A stretch of DNA of 64,000 nucleotides, from positions 398,783,002 to 398,847,001 of the forward strand of contig CM048750.1 in NCBI GenBank assembly GCA_026315105.1, given 5' to 3'. The translations under genes were made by a program, and so were the position numbers. Below are positions 1 through 10,849 of the stretch, in pieces. The stretch comes from Locusta migratoria (taxonomy: Eukaryota; Arthropoda; Insecta; Orthoptera; Acrididae). The notes under the pieces are model-generated. The model worked only from the letters and a program-made list of their open reading frames with translations. It ran no database searches and had not been told where the DNA came from. Positions within the stretch are counted from its first letter, which is position 1; each line of letters opens with the position of its first letter.

Positions 1-143
1 TGAAGTTCGACCGGTCGGGCGTGATCTCGGCGCGCAACCGCGTCACCGAGGCGACGCCGCTGCAGCTGGCGGCCGAGGGCGGCCACGCCGACGTGGTGCG
101 CGCGCTCGTGCGCGCCGGCGCCTCCTGCACCGACGAGAACAAG
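1..143 (+). CDS. nompC: nompC (TRPN1) exon, ankyrin repeat region, first exon in window
   Basis: The frame begins at base 3 (AAG); bases 1-2 finish a codon started outside the window, probably ATG by comparison with fly NompC. It encodes 47 residues starting KFDRSGVISARN and containing the ankyrin repeat TPLQLAAEGGHADVVRALV, then ASCTDENK. These are close to the fly NompC protein as I remember it. The exon ends at 143 before GTGCGT, so the following intron is phase 0. NompC is a plasma-membrane TRP channel of ciliated mechanosensory neurons; its 29 cytoplasmic ankyrin repeats link the pore to microtubules as a gating spring. By that comparison this is about repeat 22. All 47 codons end in G or C, unlike the surrounding AT-rich intron. 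The upstream exon boundary lies outside the window. Confidence 0.94.
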
Positions 144-672
144 GTGCGTGCGCTGCCTGCACGACTAATACATGCCGAGGGATAGCTAGGCTGTGGATGT
201 CTCCTAGGGGTCACACCAAGTCGTTGTAGCATGAACATGCAACAGACACTGAAAGAGAACCCTTTTAGCAAAGTTTTGTCTGTTGTTTCACACAGCCGTA
301 GTGAATAAGTCTTTTGTCTTATCTTATTTGGAAGATGACGTAAAGCTGATTGTAGTATCATTAGGGTCTTACTCAGATGAAACCTCAGCTTACGCAGTGA
401 AAATAAGACGTCCTTTGAGTCGCCTTACGCAGGGAAGAACAGGGTTGCATTGAAACACATCAGACACTAAGTTCAGTCTTTAAAAAAATTTCCATAAAGT
501 CTTACAAATACGGTAGGATATCTAGCAGAATACTTGAGTATTGTTCCACCTCCGTTAGCCCAGTACTGAGCCATATTTGTAATTTTTTTTTTCCATTTTG
601 GTTTGTCCAGTTTCCTGATTGAAGTATTCAGTAGTGTAACCACTCTGTTAACAAGGAGATAATGTTGACACG

Positions 673-1200
673 TTGCTGTCAAATGTACAGTTCAGTTTCA
701 GATGTGGTTCAGCAACCGAAAATGTTATATTCCATTTTCCGTCTGTGACACTCTATGGATTAAATAAAAAACTGCCAACGCTAGGGCAATTATTTAGGTT
801 CACAAAAGCATTTGATTATGTTGCAGACATTGAAACATTATGGAATGCGGGGAGTACCTCACTATTGGTTCACTTCTTAGTGCAGTAACATACAGCAGAA
901 AGCGAGACTCTGCAGTGTTGGAAATGGCTGTGATACGTAGCCACAAAGCGGCACAGTCGAGTAGGCGTCATCCAGGATTGTGATCTGTTCTTTCTCATTT
1001 ATATCAAAGATATGCCTTCAAGTACAACAGCTAGTTCTCAAATATTTCTGTTTGCAGATGATTCAAGCTTGGTGTGGGCAGATTGTTAGCAATATTGATG
1101 CACTATCAAATAATGCAGTTAAAGAAATAAGTTTGTGACTTGTAGATAATAAATTGATGTTAACGCACAGTAAGTCTCAGTTTGTATACTTTCTAACATA
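673..1200 (+). pseudogene. Decayed non-LTR retrotransposon reverse transcriptase fragment
   Basis: The forward translation has a broken series of LINE reverse transcriptase landmarks in the right order. These are an FSFRCGSATENVIFHF stretch (usual form: FGFR.g.ST..ai), LFRFTKAFDYV (usual: LDLTKAFDcV), a degraded version of the GVPQGSVLGPLLFLIYINDL block near 975-1015, and LFADDSSLVWAD near 1047-1083, the catalytic DD motif. Several stops and frame changes separate these blocks. The family looks like the Jockey/CR1 group. No ends or target-site duplication were found, so the limits are approximate. Confidence 0.6.
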
Positions 1201-1764
1201 GTCAACAAAAGCATAGGATGTAGATATGATAAGTGAGACTGAACAGTTCAAATTTGTGCACGTTTCAGCTGATGTGGAAAGACGGCATTCAGGATCTTGC
1301 ACAAATAACTTACTAAATTATGTGTTACGTACCATTACCATAGTATCTGAAATAAGTCATAATTCAACAGGAAAAATAGGACACTTTGGTTATTTTCATT
1401 CGTTTATGACGTATGATTTCATATTTCTGGGTATGTCCTTTGATTACACAAGGGTGTTTATTGCGCTGAAACGGACGGTATAAACAACATGTAGTAAGCT
1501 CGCGAAGCTATTCTCGCGCCCTGTTTAGTAGCATGGGAATTCTGACAATGGCAGCTCAATACACAGTTTCTTTAACGTCGTGTTACAAATGTTTTCAAGA
1601 AGTGACGACGTCCCATCACAAAATAACACAGAGATACCGACATAGCAACTAAAAGTAAATAATAAAATACAGTTTCGATTGCTTAATGATAGCGGATTCT
1701 GACTGTCTTAAATATGAAATTTTCCAGAATCAATCTAAGAAATTAAATTTGTGGCAGTAACCCT

Positions 1765-2235
1765 GTTATCCAACCGAAATTAACACAGAAGTCCGACAAG
1801 GACAAGCCTTATCACCATTCTTATGCGAAACCACAGGGGAGAGAAAAAAAATACATCGCATTGGACATATTAATAACTGAAAAAGGAAATCAAAGATATC
1901 TAAATTACAAAAGAGAAAAGAAGAAAATCAATTTAAATACTTCTAATTTGCAGATGAACTAGCTTTATTAACGAACAACAAAGATGAAGCCAATCCCAGC
2001 AGTAGATAAACCTCTGTAAAATCGGACTCCCTGTTTCCTACCAAAGAACTCAGTATAACGGACATCATCTCAACAAGAAAACTCGCACTGGAAACACAGT
2101 ATGCAAAAATGTCCTATGTCGCTTACCTTATGTGCTAAGAGAAAAATACACCTGTAAGCAATGCATTTTTTTCCAATTCCGCACAGTAGATGTCTTGAAA
2201 TGGGATTGTAAGTTTCGAAGCGGCACCACCACCAT
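1765..2235 (+). pseudogene. Second, heavily decayed LINE reverse transcriptase remnant
   Basis: Near 1785-1830 the forward frames read EVRQGQALSPFLCE, resembling the LINE block GVRQGCxLSPLLF. Near 1945-1985 they read a degraded FADDLALLTNNKDEA-like stretch, resembling the active-site DD block. The spacing fits one reverse transcriptase palm domain. Frames shift repeatedly. It is a different type from the remnant at 673, as the block wording is closer to RTE or L2-like enzymes. Low certainty, since only two motifs are seen. Confidence 0.35.
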
Positions 2236-2731
2236 TGCAAATGCCACTTTTGTTGCCTAAACATAATGGTTTTTTGGCTGTATCTTTGTAACTGATAAAG
2301 ATTTTTTAAAATGGTAATTTTTCGTATCTAGATACGTGTCTACAAAAGATGTTATTAAAATTTGAGACATTTGCTATGGTCGGTTATTTAGATATTTACG
2401 CTTCACTGTGCAAGAAGGCTAAAACCGATTTTTGTTATTTAGACCGTAGGTACAATCATTTTGAAACTTCAGATTTTATTATGTTTCATTATAGAGTTAT
2501 TCTTTCATGTATTTTTCATTTCTGCAACAGTATTCTGCAGTAATGGGCCAAAGTAAAGTTCTTGCCACTCAAAATTGCAACAAAAATTACTTATACCTGA
2601 AACAATGAAAAAGTCCCAGAATTCCAAAGAAAGACCTGAGGCATTTCCCACACGGCTCCGGGTTTTCCCCGGGTCCCTTGTGAGCGAGCACAGGTGCCAG
2701 TGTTGTCAGAGTGGCTGCGCGGGCGTTGCAG

Positions 2732-2876
2732 GCGGGCTTCACGGCGGTGCACCTGGCGGCGCAGAACGGCCACAACCAGGTGCTGGACGTGATGCGCTCC
2801 ACGCAGTCGCTGCGCGTCTCCAGCAAGAAGCTCGGCGTCACCGCCCTCCACGTCGCAGCCTACTTCGGGCAGGCCG
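2732..2876 (+). CDS. nompC: nompC (TRPN1) exon, ankyrin repeats
   Basis: It encodes 48 whole codons plus one base. It starts AGFTAVHLAAQNGHNQVLDV and ends LGVTALHVAAYFGQA, with the last base G carried into the next exon (phase 1). It joins the previous exon in frame, since TDENK followed by AGFTAVHLAA is the usual NompC order. The acceptor is ttgcAG ending at 2731 and the donor is GTGAGT at 2877. It holds one ankyrin repeat and the first half of another. 47 of 48 codons end in G or C (GCA is the exception). Reverse-strand open frames over it are shadows caused by the high GC content. Confidence 0.94.
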
Positions 2877-3339
2877 GTGAGTAGTGCGGCGCGCTAAGTG
2901 ACTGTGGCCTGCAGGTGAGCCCGACTACGGCAGGTGCACAAAGTTGTTGCGATACACCTCAGCCTCGAGGGATCACCATACAAAGTATTCGCACTCTAGC
3001 GTATCAGGTGACCTGCGTGGCCGGCTAGGGCTGCGGTCAAACTGATCTGTCAGGCGTGAAGATTGTGTATTTTGTTCTGAGGTTCCTGTGGCTGTATGAG
3101 CAGTTCCACACTCTTGCTGAAAGTAACTGTAGGCAAAGGATGTGTTTGTATGTATACAATCAGGTCTGATCGTTTCCACTCATCTGGGCCACCCTACAGC
3201 ATCGACATCTGCTCGAGGAATAAATTGTAACTCACTCCTAGCATTTACCCAGCTGGTTTTGCAGCCAATTTATTTGAAAAATGCGTAAGAATGTATCACA
3301 CACCTTCTCCTCAGTCCTCTCGTGTTCAGCATCTCACTA

Positions 3340-4363
<1,024 letters not shown>

Positions 4364-5263
4364 GGCGTAACCTTCCACTACACAAGCCCACCCAGTTTTG
4401 TGTCGTCATAAGTGCTGTCAGTAACAAAATACAGTTATAAGGCGGCAGGATAGATTTCTTTTGATCTACGATACAGAGAGAGAAGACTGTTGCAAATAAT
4501 TTTAAAATGATGATAACGTAATCGAGAGCATTACTAGATAAACGTTTACTTCGCCGGCAGCTCTTGGTGATTCTCAACTTTGTCTTTCTTCTAGAATTTA
4601 CGAATTCTGGGAACCGCCGGCACAGAATATATCACTTGTTTAAAAATGCGAACCATCAACATGAATATCTGTATTAAAAGTTACTGTAGCTTGACTGTGT
4701 GTGCCGCTGGCATATTTTGATTAAGAGAAGGGATCGATTGGTGGGTCACGTTCTGATGTAGGTTATAGGTTGTCGTTCATACTGAGAGATGAAGACGCTT
4801 GCAGAGGATAGACTAGCTGGGAGAGCTGCATCGAATGAATGCCCGAAACACAGGCTGTGCAATGACGCTCGACTCAGAGGCAGCCGGTTCAAGTCACGAT
4901 GGCAGAACCCTCTGTTACGCACTTAACTACGATTTGCATAATATCATTGTAGATGTATGTAAGTACTGAAGATTATAAAAGCAACTAAACCATAATAAGA
5001 TACCCAAAAATTATCGATACCATTGTCTTATAATACACTCCTGACCATTAAAATTGCTACACCAGGAAGATGGCGTGCTACAGTCGCGAAATTTAACCGA
5101 CAGGAAGAAGATGCTGTGATATGCAAATGATTAGCTTTTCAGAGCACTCACACAAGGTTGGAACCGATGGCGACACCTACAAAATGCTGACATGAGGAAA
5201 GTTTCCAACCGAATTCTCATACGCAAACACCAGTTGACCGGAGTTGCCTGGTGAAACGTTGTT

Positions 5264-6450
5264 GTGATTCCTCATGTAAGGAGGAGAAATGTGTACCAGC
5301 ACGTTTCCGACTTTGATAAAGGTCGGATTGTAGCCTATCCCAATTGCGGTTTATCGTATCGCGGCATTGCTGCTCGCGTTGGTCACGATCCAATGACTGC
5401 AATATATCGAATCACTAGCAGTCGAGATGACAGACATCTTATCCGCATGGCTGTAACGGATCGTTCAGCCACGTCAACACATGGGGACGTTTGCAAGACA
5501 ACAACCATATGCACGAACAGTTCGACGTCGTTTGCAGCAGCATGGACTATCAGCTTGGAGACCATAGCTGTGGTTACCCTTGACGCTGTATCACAAACAG
5601 AAGCGCCTGCCATGGTGTACGCAACAACGAACCTGGATGCACGAATGGCAAAATGTCATTTTTTCGGATAAATCCAGATTCTGTTTACAGCATCATGACG
5701 GTCGCAACCGTGTTTAGAGACATCGCGGTGAACGCACATTGGAAGCTTTTATTCGTCATCGCCATACTGGTGTATCACCCGGCGTGATGGTATGGGGTGC
5801 CATTGGTTACACTTCTCGGTGACCTCTTGATCGCATCGACGGCAATTTGAACAGTGGCCGTTACATTTCAGATGAGTTACGTTCAAAATTTTCAAATGTT
5901 TGTAAATCTGTCGGAGCAAACTGCGTGGTCATCAGTCCGTAGCTTACAAACTACTTAAACCTAGGTAAACTAACCTAAGGACAACACACACACCCATGCC
6001 CCAGGGAGGACTCGAACCTCCACGGCGAGCAACCGCGCGCTCCGCAGCAAGACGCTTTAGACCGGTCGGCTACTCCACCGCGGCCCAGATGAGTTACGAC
6101 TCGTGGCTCTACCCTTCATTCTATCCCTGCAAAACCCTACATTTCAGCAGGATAATGCACGACCGAATGTTGCAGGTCCTGTACAGGCCTTTCTGGATAC
6201 GGAAAATGTTCGACTGCTGCTCTGGCCAGCACATTGTCTAGATCTCTTACGAAATGAAAACGTCTGGTCAATGGTAGCCGAGCAACTGGCTCGTCACAAT
6301 ACGCCAGTCACTACTCTTGATGAACTGTGGTATCGTGGTGAAGCTGCATAGGCATCTGTACCTGTACACGCCATCCAAGCTCTGTTTGACTCAATGTCCA
6401 GGCGCATCAAGGCCGTTATTACAGCCAGAGGTGGTTGTTCTGGGTAGTGA
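5264..6450 (+). pseudogene. Tc1 transposase pseudogene (copy 1)
   Basis: The N-terminal part has the paired helix-turn-helix DNA-binding region, reading HVSDFDKGRIVAY and LSYRGIAARVGHDPMT. The DDE domain continues after frame changes, with a degraded SDESRF block near 5660 and QQDNARPNVAGPVQAFLDTE near 6147. The SINE at 5881 splits the gene inside the catalytic domain. Several frameshifts and stops make it inactive. The third acidic residue lies in the motif NENVWSM near 6256-6276, as expected for a DD34E Tc1 enzyme. Confidence 0.85.
5881..6085 (-). mobile_element. tRNA-derived SINE inserted in Tc1 copy 1
   Basis: It is flanked by perfect 12-base target duplications CAGATGAGTTAC at 5869-5880 and 6086-6097. 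Read on the minus strand it starts GGCCGCGGTGGAGTAGCCGA (tRNA-like head), has a B-box GGTTCGAGTCC, then a body with TTAAGTAGTTTGTAAGC and CTGATGACC, and ends TTTGAAC. This family recurs at 10360, 10908, 41052, 49912 and, in decayed form, at 23745. A clean duplication inside a transposase gene shows it arrived after the Tc1 element. Confidence 0.92.
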
Positions 6451-6507
6451 TGTCTCGGGATCTATGCACCCAAATTGCGTGAAAATGTAATCACATGTCA
6501 GTTCTAG

Positions 6508-7370
6508 TCTAATATATAAAGCAGAGTGTCCGTATGTTTGTACGTGTTGCATAGAAATCTACAGTTTTGTTCCAATCTTTATGAAATTTTGTACACTTAA
6601 GCTTCAATCCATGAGGACGATCGCCGTAAGTGTAAGAATCACATACTATATAGTTCACGAGATATGACGTCATAAACAATGAGAGGCGCGAAAAACTGCT
6701 GTATTTTGCGACAACGCTGCTCACTTTCTCCTAAACCACTGGACCGATTTCAACCAAATTTGGTACACACATTCATTACCGTGAGGTAACAATTGCTGCA
6801 TGGTTAAGAATCACATACGGCACATGGTTCAAAATATATTACGTCATAACCAATAGAAATTACAAGAAAGTGCCACATAATGCCGTGAGACTTTCGAAAT
6901 ACACTGTATGAGGATGAGAGTACTTAGCGACTTGCAACAAACTTTAAATATAAATTCAAACCTTTATTAAACTTTTTCTCGCTGGCAAGGAAAAAATTTT
7001 CTCACTTAATGCTTTTCGCTGTTTATGGAGTAAAAGTATGGCTCTCGGTATGACTTTACAATTTATAATTTGAACACTAGAAATTTTAGCTGCAGGAAAT
7101 TTTACAGACAGTATACGCACATACATTTGAGTGTACCTTCTAAATTGTATGACAGTACGATACGTAGTTCATGAGATACGAGCAAATAAACTGTAACGTT
7201 CATGGCAAACCGCCCCATGATGCGCCAAGTTTTAATCTATTACTTCTTCACTACTAATTGTATTCCCAAGAACTTTTACAGACACACAGCCCTTATACAA
7301 ATTAATATATACCTGAAAAATGGAAGGAATAAATAAATAAATACCCGGGCAACGCCGGGTTTTCAGCTAG
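6508..7370 (+). mobile_element. Non-autonomous Helitron inserted in Tc1 copy 1
   Basis: The 863-base insert starts TCTAATATATAAAGC and ends TTTCAGCTAG, matching the Helitron TC...CTRR ends. A GC hairpin lies 10 bases before the 3' end: ACCCGG at 7343-7348 pairs with CCGGGT at 7355-7360. There is no target-site duplication. Flanking Tc1 sequence GTTCTAG/TATAACATATTTG rejoins cleanly, compared with the uninterrupted GTTCTAGTATAATATATTTG in the copy at 45924. No Rep/helicase coding sequence is present, so it would depend on an autonomous partner. Confidence 0.85.
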
Positions 7371-7499
7371 TATAACATATTTGTCCAATAAATAGCCGTC
7401 TATCATCTGCATTTCTGCTTGGTGTAGCAATTTGAATGGCCAGTAGTGTAGTAAGGTGCATTGCCTGCAGCTTGTAAAGAAGTGAGTGGTGGCCGGCAG

Positions 7500-7699
7500 A
7501 GACGGTGCGCGAGCTGCTGATCCACGTGCCGGCGACGGTGAAGTCGGAGCCGCCGGCGGGCAGCAGCCTGGTGGGCGAGCTGGGCAACGAGTCGGGCATG
7601 ACGCCGCTGCACCTCGCCGCCTACTCGGGCAACGAGAACGTGGTGCGCCTGCTGCTCAACTCGGCGGGCGTGCAGGTCGACGCCGCCACCACCGAGAAC
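7500..7699 (+). CDS. nompC: nompC (TRPN1) exon, ankyrin repeats
   Basis: Bases 7500-7501 complete a codon begun in the previous exon (G+AG, Glu), then 66 codons follow: TVRELLIHVPATVKSEPPAG, a short loop, then GMTPLHLAAYSGNENVVRLL and ending VQVDAATTEN. In the family the loop before GMTPLH is a known insertion between ankyrin repeats. The acceptor is ggccggcAG at 7498-7499 and the donor GTGAGT at 7700. Every one of the 66 codons ends in G or C. The acceptor has hardly any pyrimidine tract, and a Tc1 transposon ends only about 50 bases upstream. Confidence 0.95.
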
Positions 7700-8083
7700 G
7701 TGAGTGCAGCCCGCCGCACACTGCACCACCACACTAACACTATAGTCGGGCCCGAATACGATCGTCCCTGGCTCCGCCCACTGGGCTGGGAGACCGCCCC
7801 AGCCGCCGAAACTGAAAGCAGCCGTGTTGCCAAGTAGTTAGTTCGCTGCCTGACAGTATAGCTTAACGGTCGCTGCTGTCTGGCAGAACTGGCAACAGTG
7901 CAGAGCGCAGCCGAACGCGCGCATGCGCAGAGCGAAGCTCGCGTTCCACTTGCTCCAATGGTCTGCTGCCGCAGTCGGCGCTCAAAGCCGATTGGCGCAA
8001 GCACCGGGGATCGTGCTATTCCGGTTCGACTATAAGTTTAATTCTCTCCATAGTGGATGGATTTGGGACGCAGCTGATTCGAT

Positions 8084-8490
8084 TATGTAGATGGATGAAA
8101 ATACCAGCAGCTGTATTCAAAATCTTTATTAAGTTCTGTGCGACCGGTTTTCGGTGTTACACCATCTTCAGGCTCTTAGCCGGACAAGATAAAAATTATA
8201 ATAGTAATAGTGTTAATCAACCGATTAATTATAAATTTACGTAGAAAAGAAACATCAGGTGAGCAAAAAACAATTGTTTTATTGTGACTTGTTTTTTGCT
8301 CCCCTGACGATTCTTGTTTACATAACTTCATAATGCATTGGTCGATGAACATTATTACTATTGTAATTTTTATCTTGTCCGGATAGGAGCCTCAAGATTC
8401 TGTAAAGTAACACCGAAACCGGTCGCACAGAACATAATAAAGATTTTGAATACAGCTGCTGGTATTCTCATCTATCTATATAACACTTAC
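8084..8490. repeat. Foldback element: two long inverted arms around a palindromic loop
   Basis: The left arm (about 8084-8215) and right arm (about 8340-8490) are inverted copies. Both contain, in opposite orientation, ATACCAGCAGCTGTATTCAA, a CCGGTCGCACAGAAC block and ATCTTGTCCGG. The loop holds a second hairpin, CAGGTGAGCAAAAAACAA against TTGTTTTTTGCTCCCCTG. Each arm ends with a sequence like the 3' tail of Penelope-like elements (AATAAAGATTTTGAATACAG), and the left arm holds a hammerhead-like core. It may be two 3' ends joined tail to tail, or a MITE-like foldback. Confidence 0.8.
8149..8171 (-). ncRNA. Hammerhead-ribozyme-like core in the foldback left arm
   Basis: On the minus strand the order is CTGAAGA, a short hairpin with the stem GGTG/CACC, then GAAA. 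This is the conserved CUGANGA-stem II-GAAA half of a hammerhead ribozyme. Penelope-like elements are known to carry such motifs. I did not find convincing stems I and III, so catalytic activity is not claimed. The right arm copy near 8392-8424 is decayed (CTCAAGA). Confidence 0.4.
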
Positions 8491-8666
8491 ACTGTCTACA
8501 GTCTACACCAACAAGCAGACCACAGGGGTATCAGATTTTTGTGTTTTCTTATATTTACAGTACATGAAGTTTTGAACTCATATAGCCATAAGGCAAAGCC
8601 TTACGATGCAAATCTAAAAATTTATCGTAAAAGTTGAATTTCAACACTTCTGCCGAAACACACATA

Positions 8667-9494
8667 CTGGGTGATCAAAAAGTCAGTATAAATTTGAAAA
8701 CTTAATAAATCACGGAATAATGCAGCCAGAGACGTAAAAATTGACACACATGCTTGGAATGACATGGGGTTTTGATTTAAAACCAAAAAAGAAACAAAAG
8801 TTCAAAAAACGTGCGACAGATGACGCTTCATCTGATCAGAAAAGCAATAATTAGCATAACAAATTAAGACAAAGCAAAGATCATGTTCTTTACAGGAAAT
8901 GCTCAATGTGTTCACGATCATTCCTCAACAATAGCTGTAGTCGAGGAATAATGTCGTGAACAGCAATGTAAAGCATATCCGGAGTTATGGTGGTCATAGG
9001 CGTCGGATGTTGTCTCTCAGCATCCCTAGAGATGTCGGTCGATCACGATACACTTGCGAGTTCAGGTAACCCCAAAGCCAATAATCGCACGGACTGAGAT
9101 CTGGGAACCTGGGAGGCCAAGCATAACGAAACTGGCGGCTGAGCACACGATCATCACCAAACGACGCGCGCATCAGATCTTTCACGCGTCTAGCAATATG
9201 GGGTAGAGCGCCATCCTGCATAAAAATCATACGTTTCAGCAGGTGTTTATCAGCCAGGATGTGGATCATGCGATTCTGTAACGTATCGACGTACCTCCAC
9301 CCGTCACGGTTGCAGTCACTGATGTTTTGCTGTCCAGCGCCATCTGTCGAACATTTTTTAACATTTTTTTTATCTAAGAAAACCACTAAAACCCCATGTC
9401 ATTCCAAGCATGTGTGTCAATTATTACTTCTCTATCTACGTTATTCCATGATTTATTAAGTTTTCAAATTTATACTAACTTTTTGATCATCCAG
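8667..9494 (-). mobile_element. IS630/Tc1/mariner-superfamily element with deleted transposase
   Basis: Inverted ends CTGGGTGATCAAAAAGTCAG at 8667 and CTGGATGATCAAAAAGTTAG (complement) ending at 9494 extend for about 100 bases, including AAACTTAATAAATCA. TA duplications flank both ends (8665-8666, 9495-9496). Total length is 828 bases, too short for a full transposase gene. The minus strand keeps only the C-terminal part of the enzyme. Confidence 0.88.
8994..9386 (-). pseudogene. C-terminal transposase fragment (DDE family)
   Basis: The reading frame contains the block FMQDGALPHIARRVKDLM (second catalytic Asp in QDG) and WPPRFPDLSPCDYWLWGYL (third acidic position in SPCDYWLWGYL). It then reads SQVYRDRPTSLGMLRDNIRR. 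This spacing is usual for transposases of the SPDLTPxDFFLWGYLK type in insects. The N-terminal DNA-binding domain and first Asp are missing, and the frame ends early after DNIRRL. It is a deletion derivative, not a working gene. Confidence 0.85.
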
Positions 9495-10049
9495 TACATA
9501 AGAAACAAAATTTCTGACTGTTAAAAATTATATGCAGGCGTGGTAGTTCAGTGCGATCGGTCAGTTTGTCGCTCTCTCCGGAGCAAGTACGATCCACGAC
9601 TGCAAATGGACGGAAATATATATTTATGCTGACATGCACGCAAAAAGAGACAAACACATTCAAAGAACTTAAAATTATGGCCTCAGCCTTTACCAGAAAA
9701 AGACAAACATACATTCACACAATCACTCAGACCACTATCTCCTACCGCTCCATCGCTATAAGCATCTTCACTGTTCATGATGTGGGGAGTGGAGGGAGAA
9801 GGATGTGTCACATAAGGGTATGGATGGAAAGTTCCGAATTTCATGATGGGCTGTAAGGCCTCTGATAGGCGGGAATGTGAGATGCGGCATTGAAAACAGT
9901 GAAGGGAAGGGGCGGGAGATGATTAAAGGGAGGTGCAGAGGAGAGTAGGGAAGGAGTGGGGGGATTTGAAACGATAAAAATAATAAGGAAAACATAAATA
10001 AAGTAATTAATTAAGGGGGCATTTTAAGGGGCGACACACAGCTGCAAGG

Positions 10050-10848
10050 AAGACATGAATTGGAGGGACAGGATGTTGTGGTTATAAGGTGCGTAGTTTA
10101 AAAGAGCTGGTGATGGAGGGGAGGGTCCAGTTGCCTCCAGTTGCCACATGGCGGTCCATCTTGCTTTTTGCCACAGTTTGACTGTGTTCAATCATCATGA
10201 TGGACAGCTAGTTCTCCGTCATACCAATATAAAACGCTGTGCAATGATTACAGCAGAGTTGGTATATCACATTGCTCCCTTCACAGGTGGCCCAAGCTCT
10301 GATGGGGTAGGGTAAGCCTGTGACGGGGCTGGAACAGTAAGTGCTGGGGGGGGGGGGGGTTCAAAATTCAAATGTTTGTAAAGCTTAACGGACTTAATTA
10401 CAGGGTCATCAGTCCCTAAACTTACAAACTACTTATGAAATAACTTATACTAAAGACGACACAAACACCCATGTCCGACGGAGGATTCGAACCCCCGACG
10501 GGGAACGGCCGCACGCATCGGAACTTAGCGCCTCAATGCGCTCGGCCGCTCCGCCGCGGCTGGGTGGGTGGATTGGCAGGTTTTGCATCAGGGCTTTCCA
10601 CGGGTATGTGATCCCTGTGGTGTGTTAGGGATTGGGAAGCATAGGGATAGACTAGGTTGTTGTGGAGGGCAACATAACATCACTTTGGGAGGGGTCGGAA
10701 GGATCTCGGGTAGGAGGTCCCTCATTTCATGACATGTGATATATATTCGTAGCCCTGACAAAGGATGTGATATACGTTATATAATCACTTTGTGATTTCT
10801 CATTTTATTTAATTAAAACCGTCATCATTGACGACATTTTATAAAATA
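10050..10848 (-). mobile_element. Penelope-like element fragment (GIY-YIG region), split by a SINE
   Basis: On the minus strand around 10130-10260 the translation reads FILV*RRTS-like and YIGMTENQLSIMM-like pieces. The strongest is a C-x2-C block followed by FYIGMTENQLS, the GIY-YIG endonuclease signature used by Penelope retroelements. It continues as EHSQTVAKSKMDRHVA. Frames are broken. A SINE (10360-10559) interrupts the element. The limits are estimates. Confidence 0.5.
10360..10559 (-). mobile_element. tRNA-derived SINE
   Basis: Read on the minus strand it starts GCCGCGGCGGAGCGGCCGAG, has B-box GGTTCGAATCC, then CTTACAAACATTTG-type 3' sequence ending in GAA. It belongs to the same family as the SINE at 5881. 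A G-run at 10346-10359 abuts one end and GGGTGGGTGG the other, so any target duplication is hidden in G-rich sequence. Confidence 0.85.
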
Positions 10849-10849
10849 C

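Larger units (their letters stand above)
144..2731 (+). other. nompC intron (phase 0), 2.6 kb
   Basis: Donor GTGCGT at 144 and acceptor ttgcAG at 2730-2731. It contains two decayed LINE reverse transcriptase remnants, listed separately. In 144-672, 1200-1765 and 2230-2690 I see no gene, only AT-rich sequence without an element I can name. The short open frames here start at arbitrary codons and do not resemble proteins I know. The bases just before the acceptor are GC-rich with a poor pyrimidine tract. Confidence 0.85.
5036..7448 (+). mobile_element. Tc1-family DNA transposon, copy 1, with SINE and Helitron nested inside
   Basis: Terminal inverted repeats begin CACTCCTGACCATTAAAATT at 5036 and end as the complement of CACTACTGGCCATTCAAATT at 7448. 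TA target duplications are at 5034-5035 and 7449-7450. Without the 205-base SINE (5881-6085), one copy of its duplication and the 863-base Helitron (6508-7370), the element would be about 1.33 kb, a normal Tc1 length. The same family is at 36983-38337 and 44610-46009. The 3' end lies about 50 bases before nompC exon 3. Confidence 0.92.

Noticed and set aside
4795..4920. Possible tRNA-like SINE head (GGTTCAAGTC B-box near 4886)
   Set aside because: Only a B-box-like match and a vague A-box; no body shared with the named SINE families and no target duplication.
7403..8004. Reverse-strand frames of 109 and 127 codons over exon 3 and its flank
   Set aside because: They are antisense shadows of a GC-rich exon and GC-rich flank; codons show Ala/Arg/His runs without a recognisable domain.
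9537..9610. TGGTAGTTCAGTGCGATCGG as a tRNA A-box
   Set aside because: No B-box at the right distance and no foldable cloverleaf seen.
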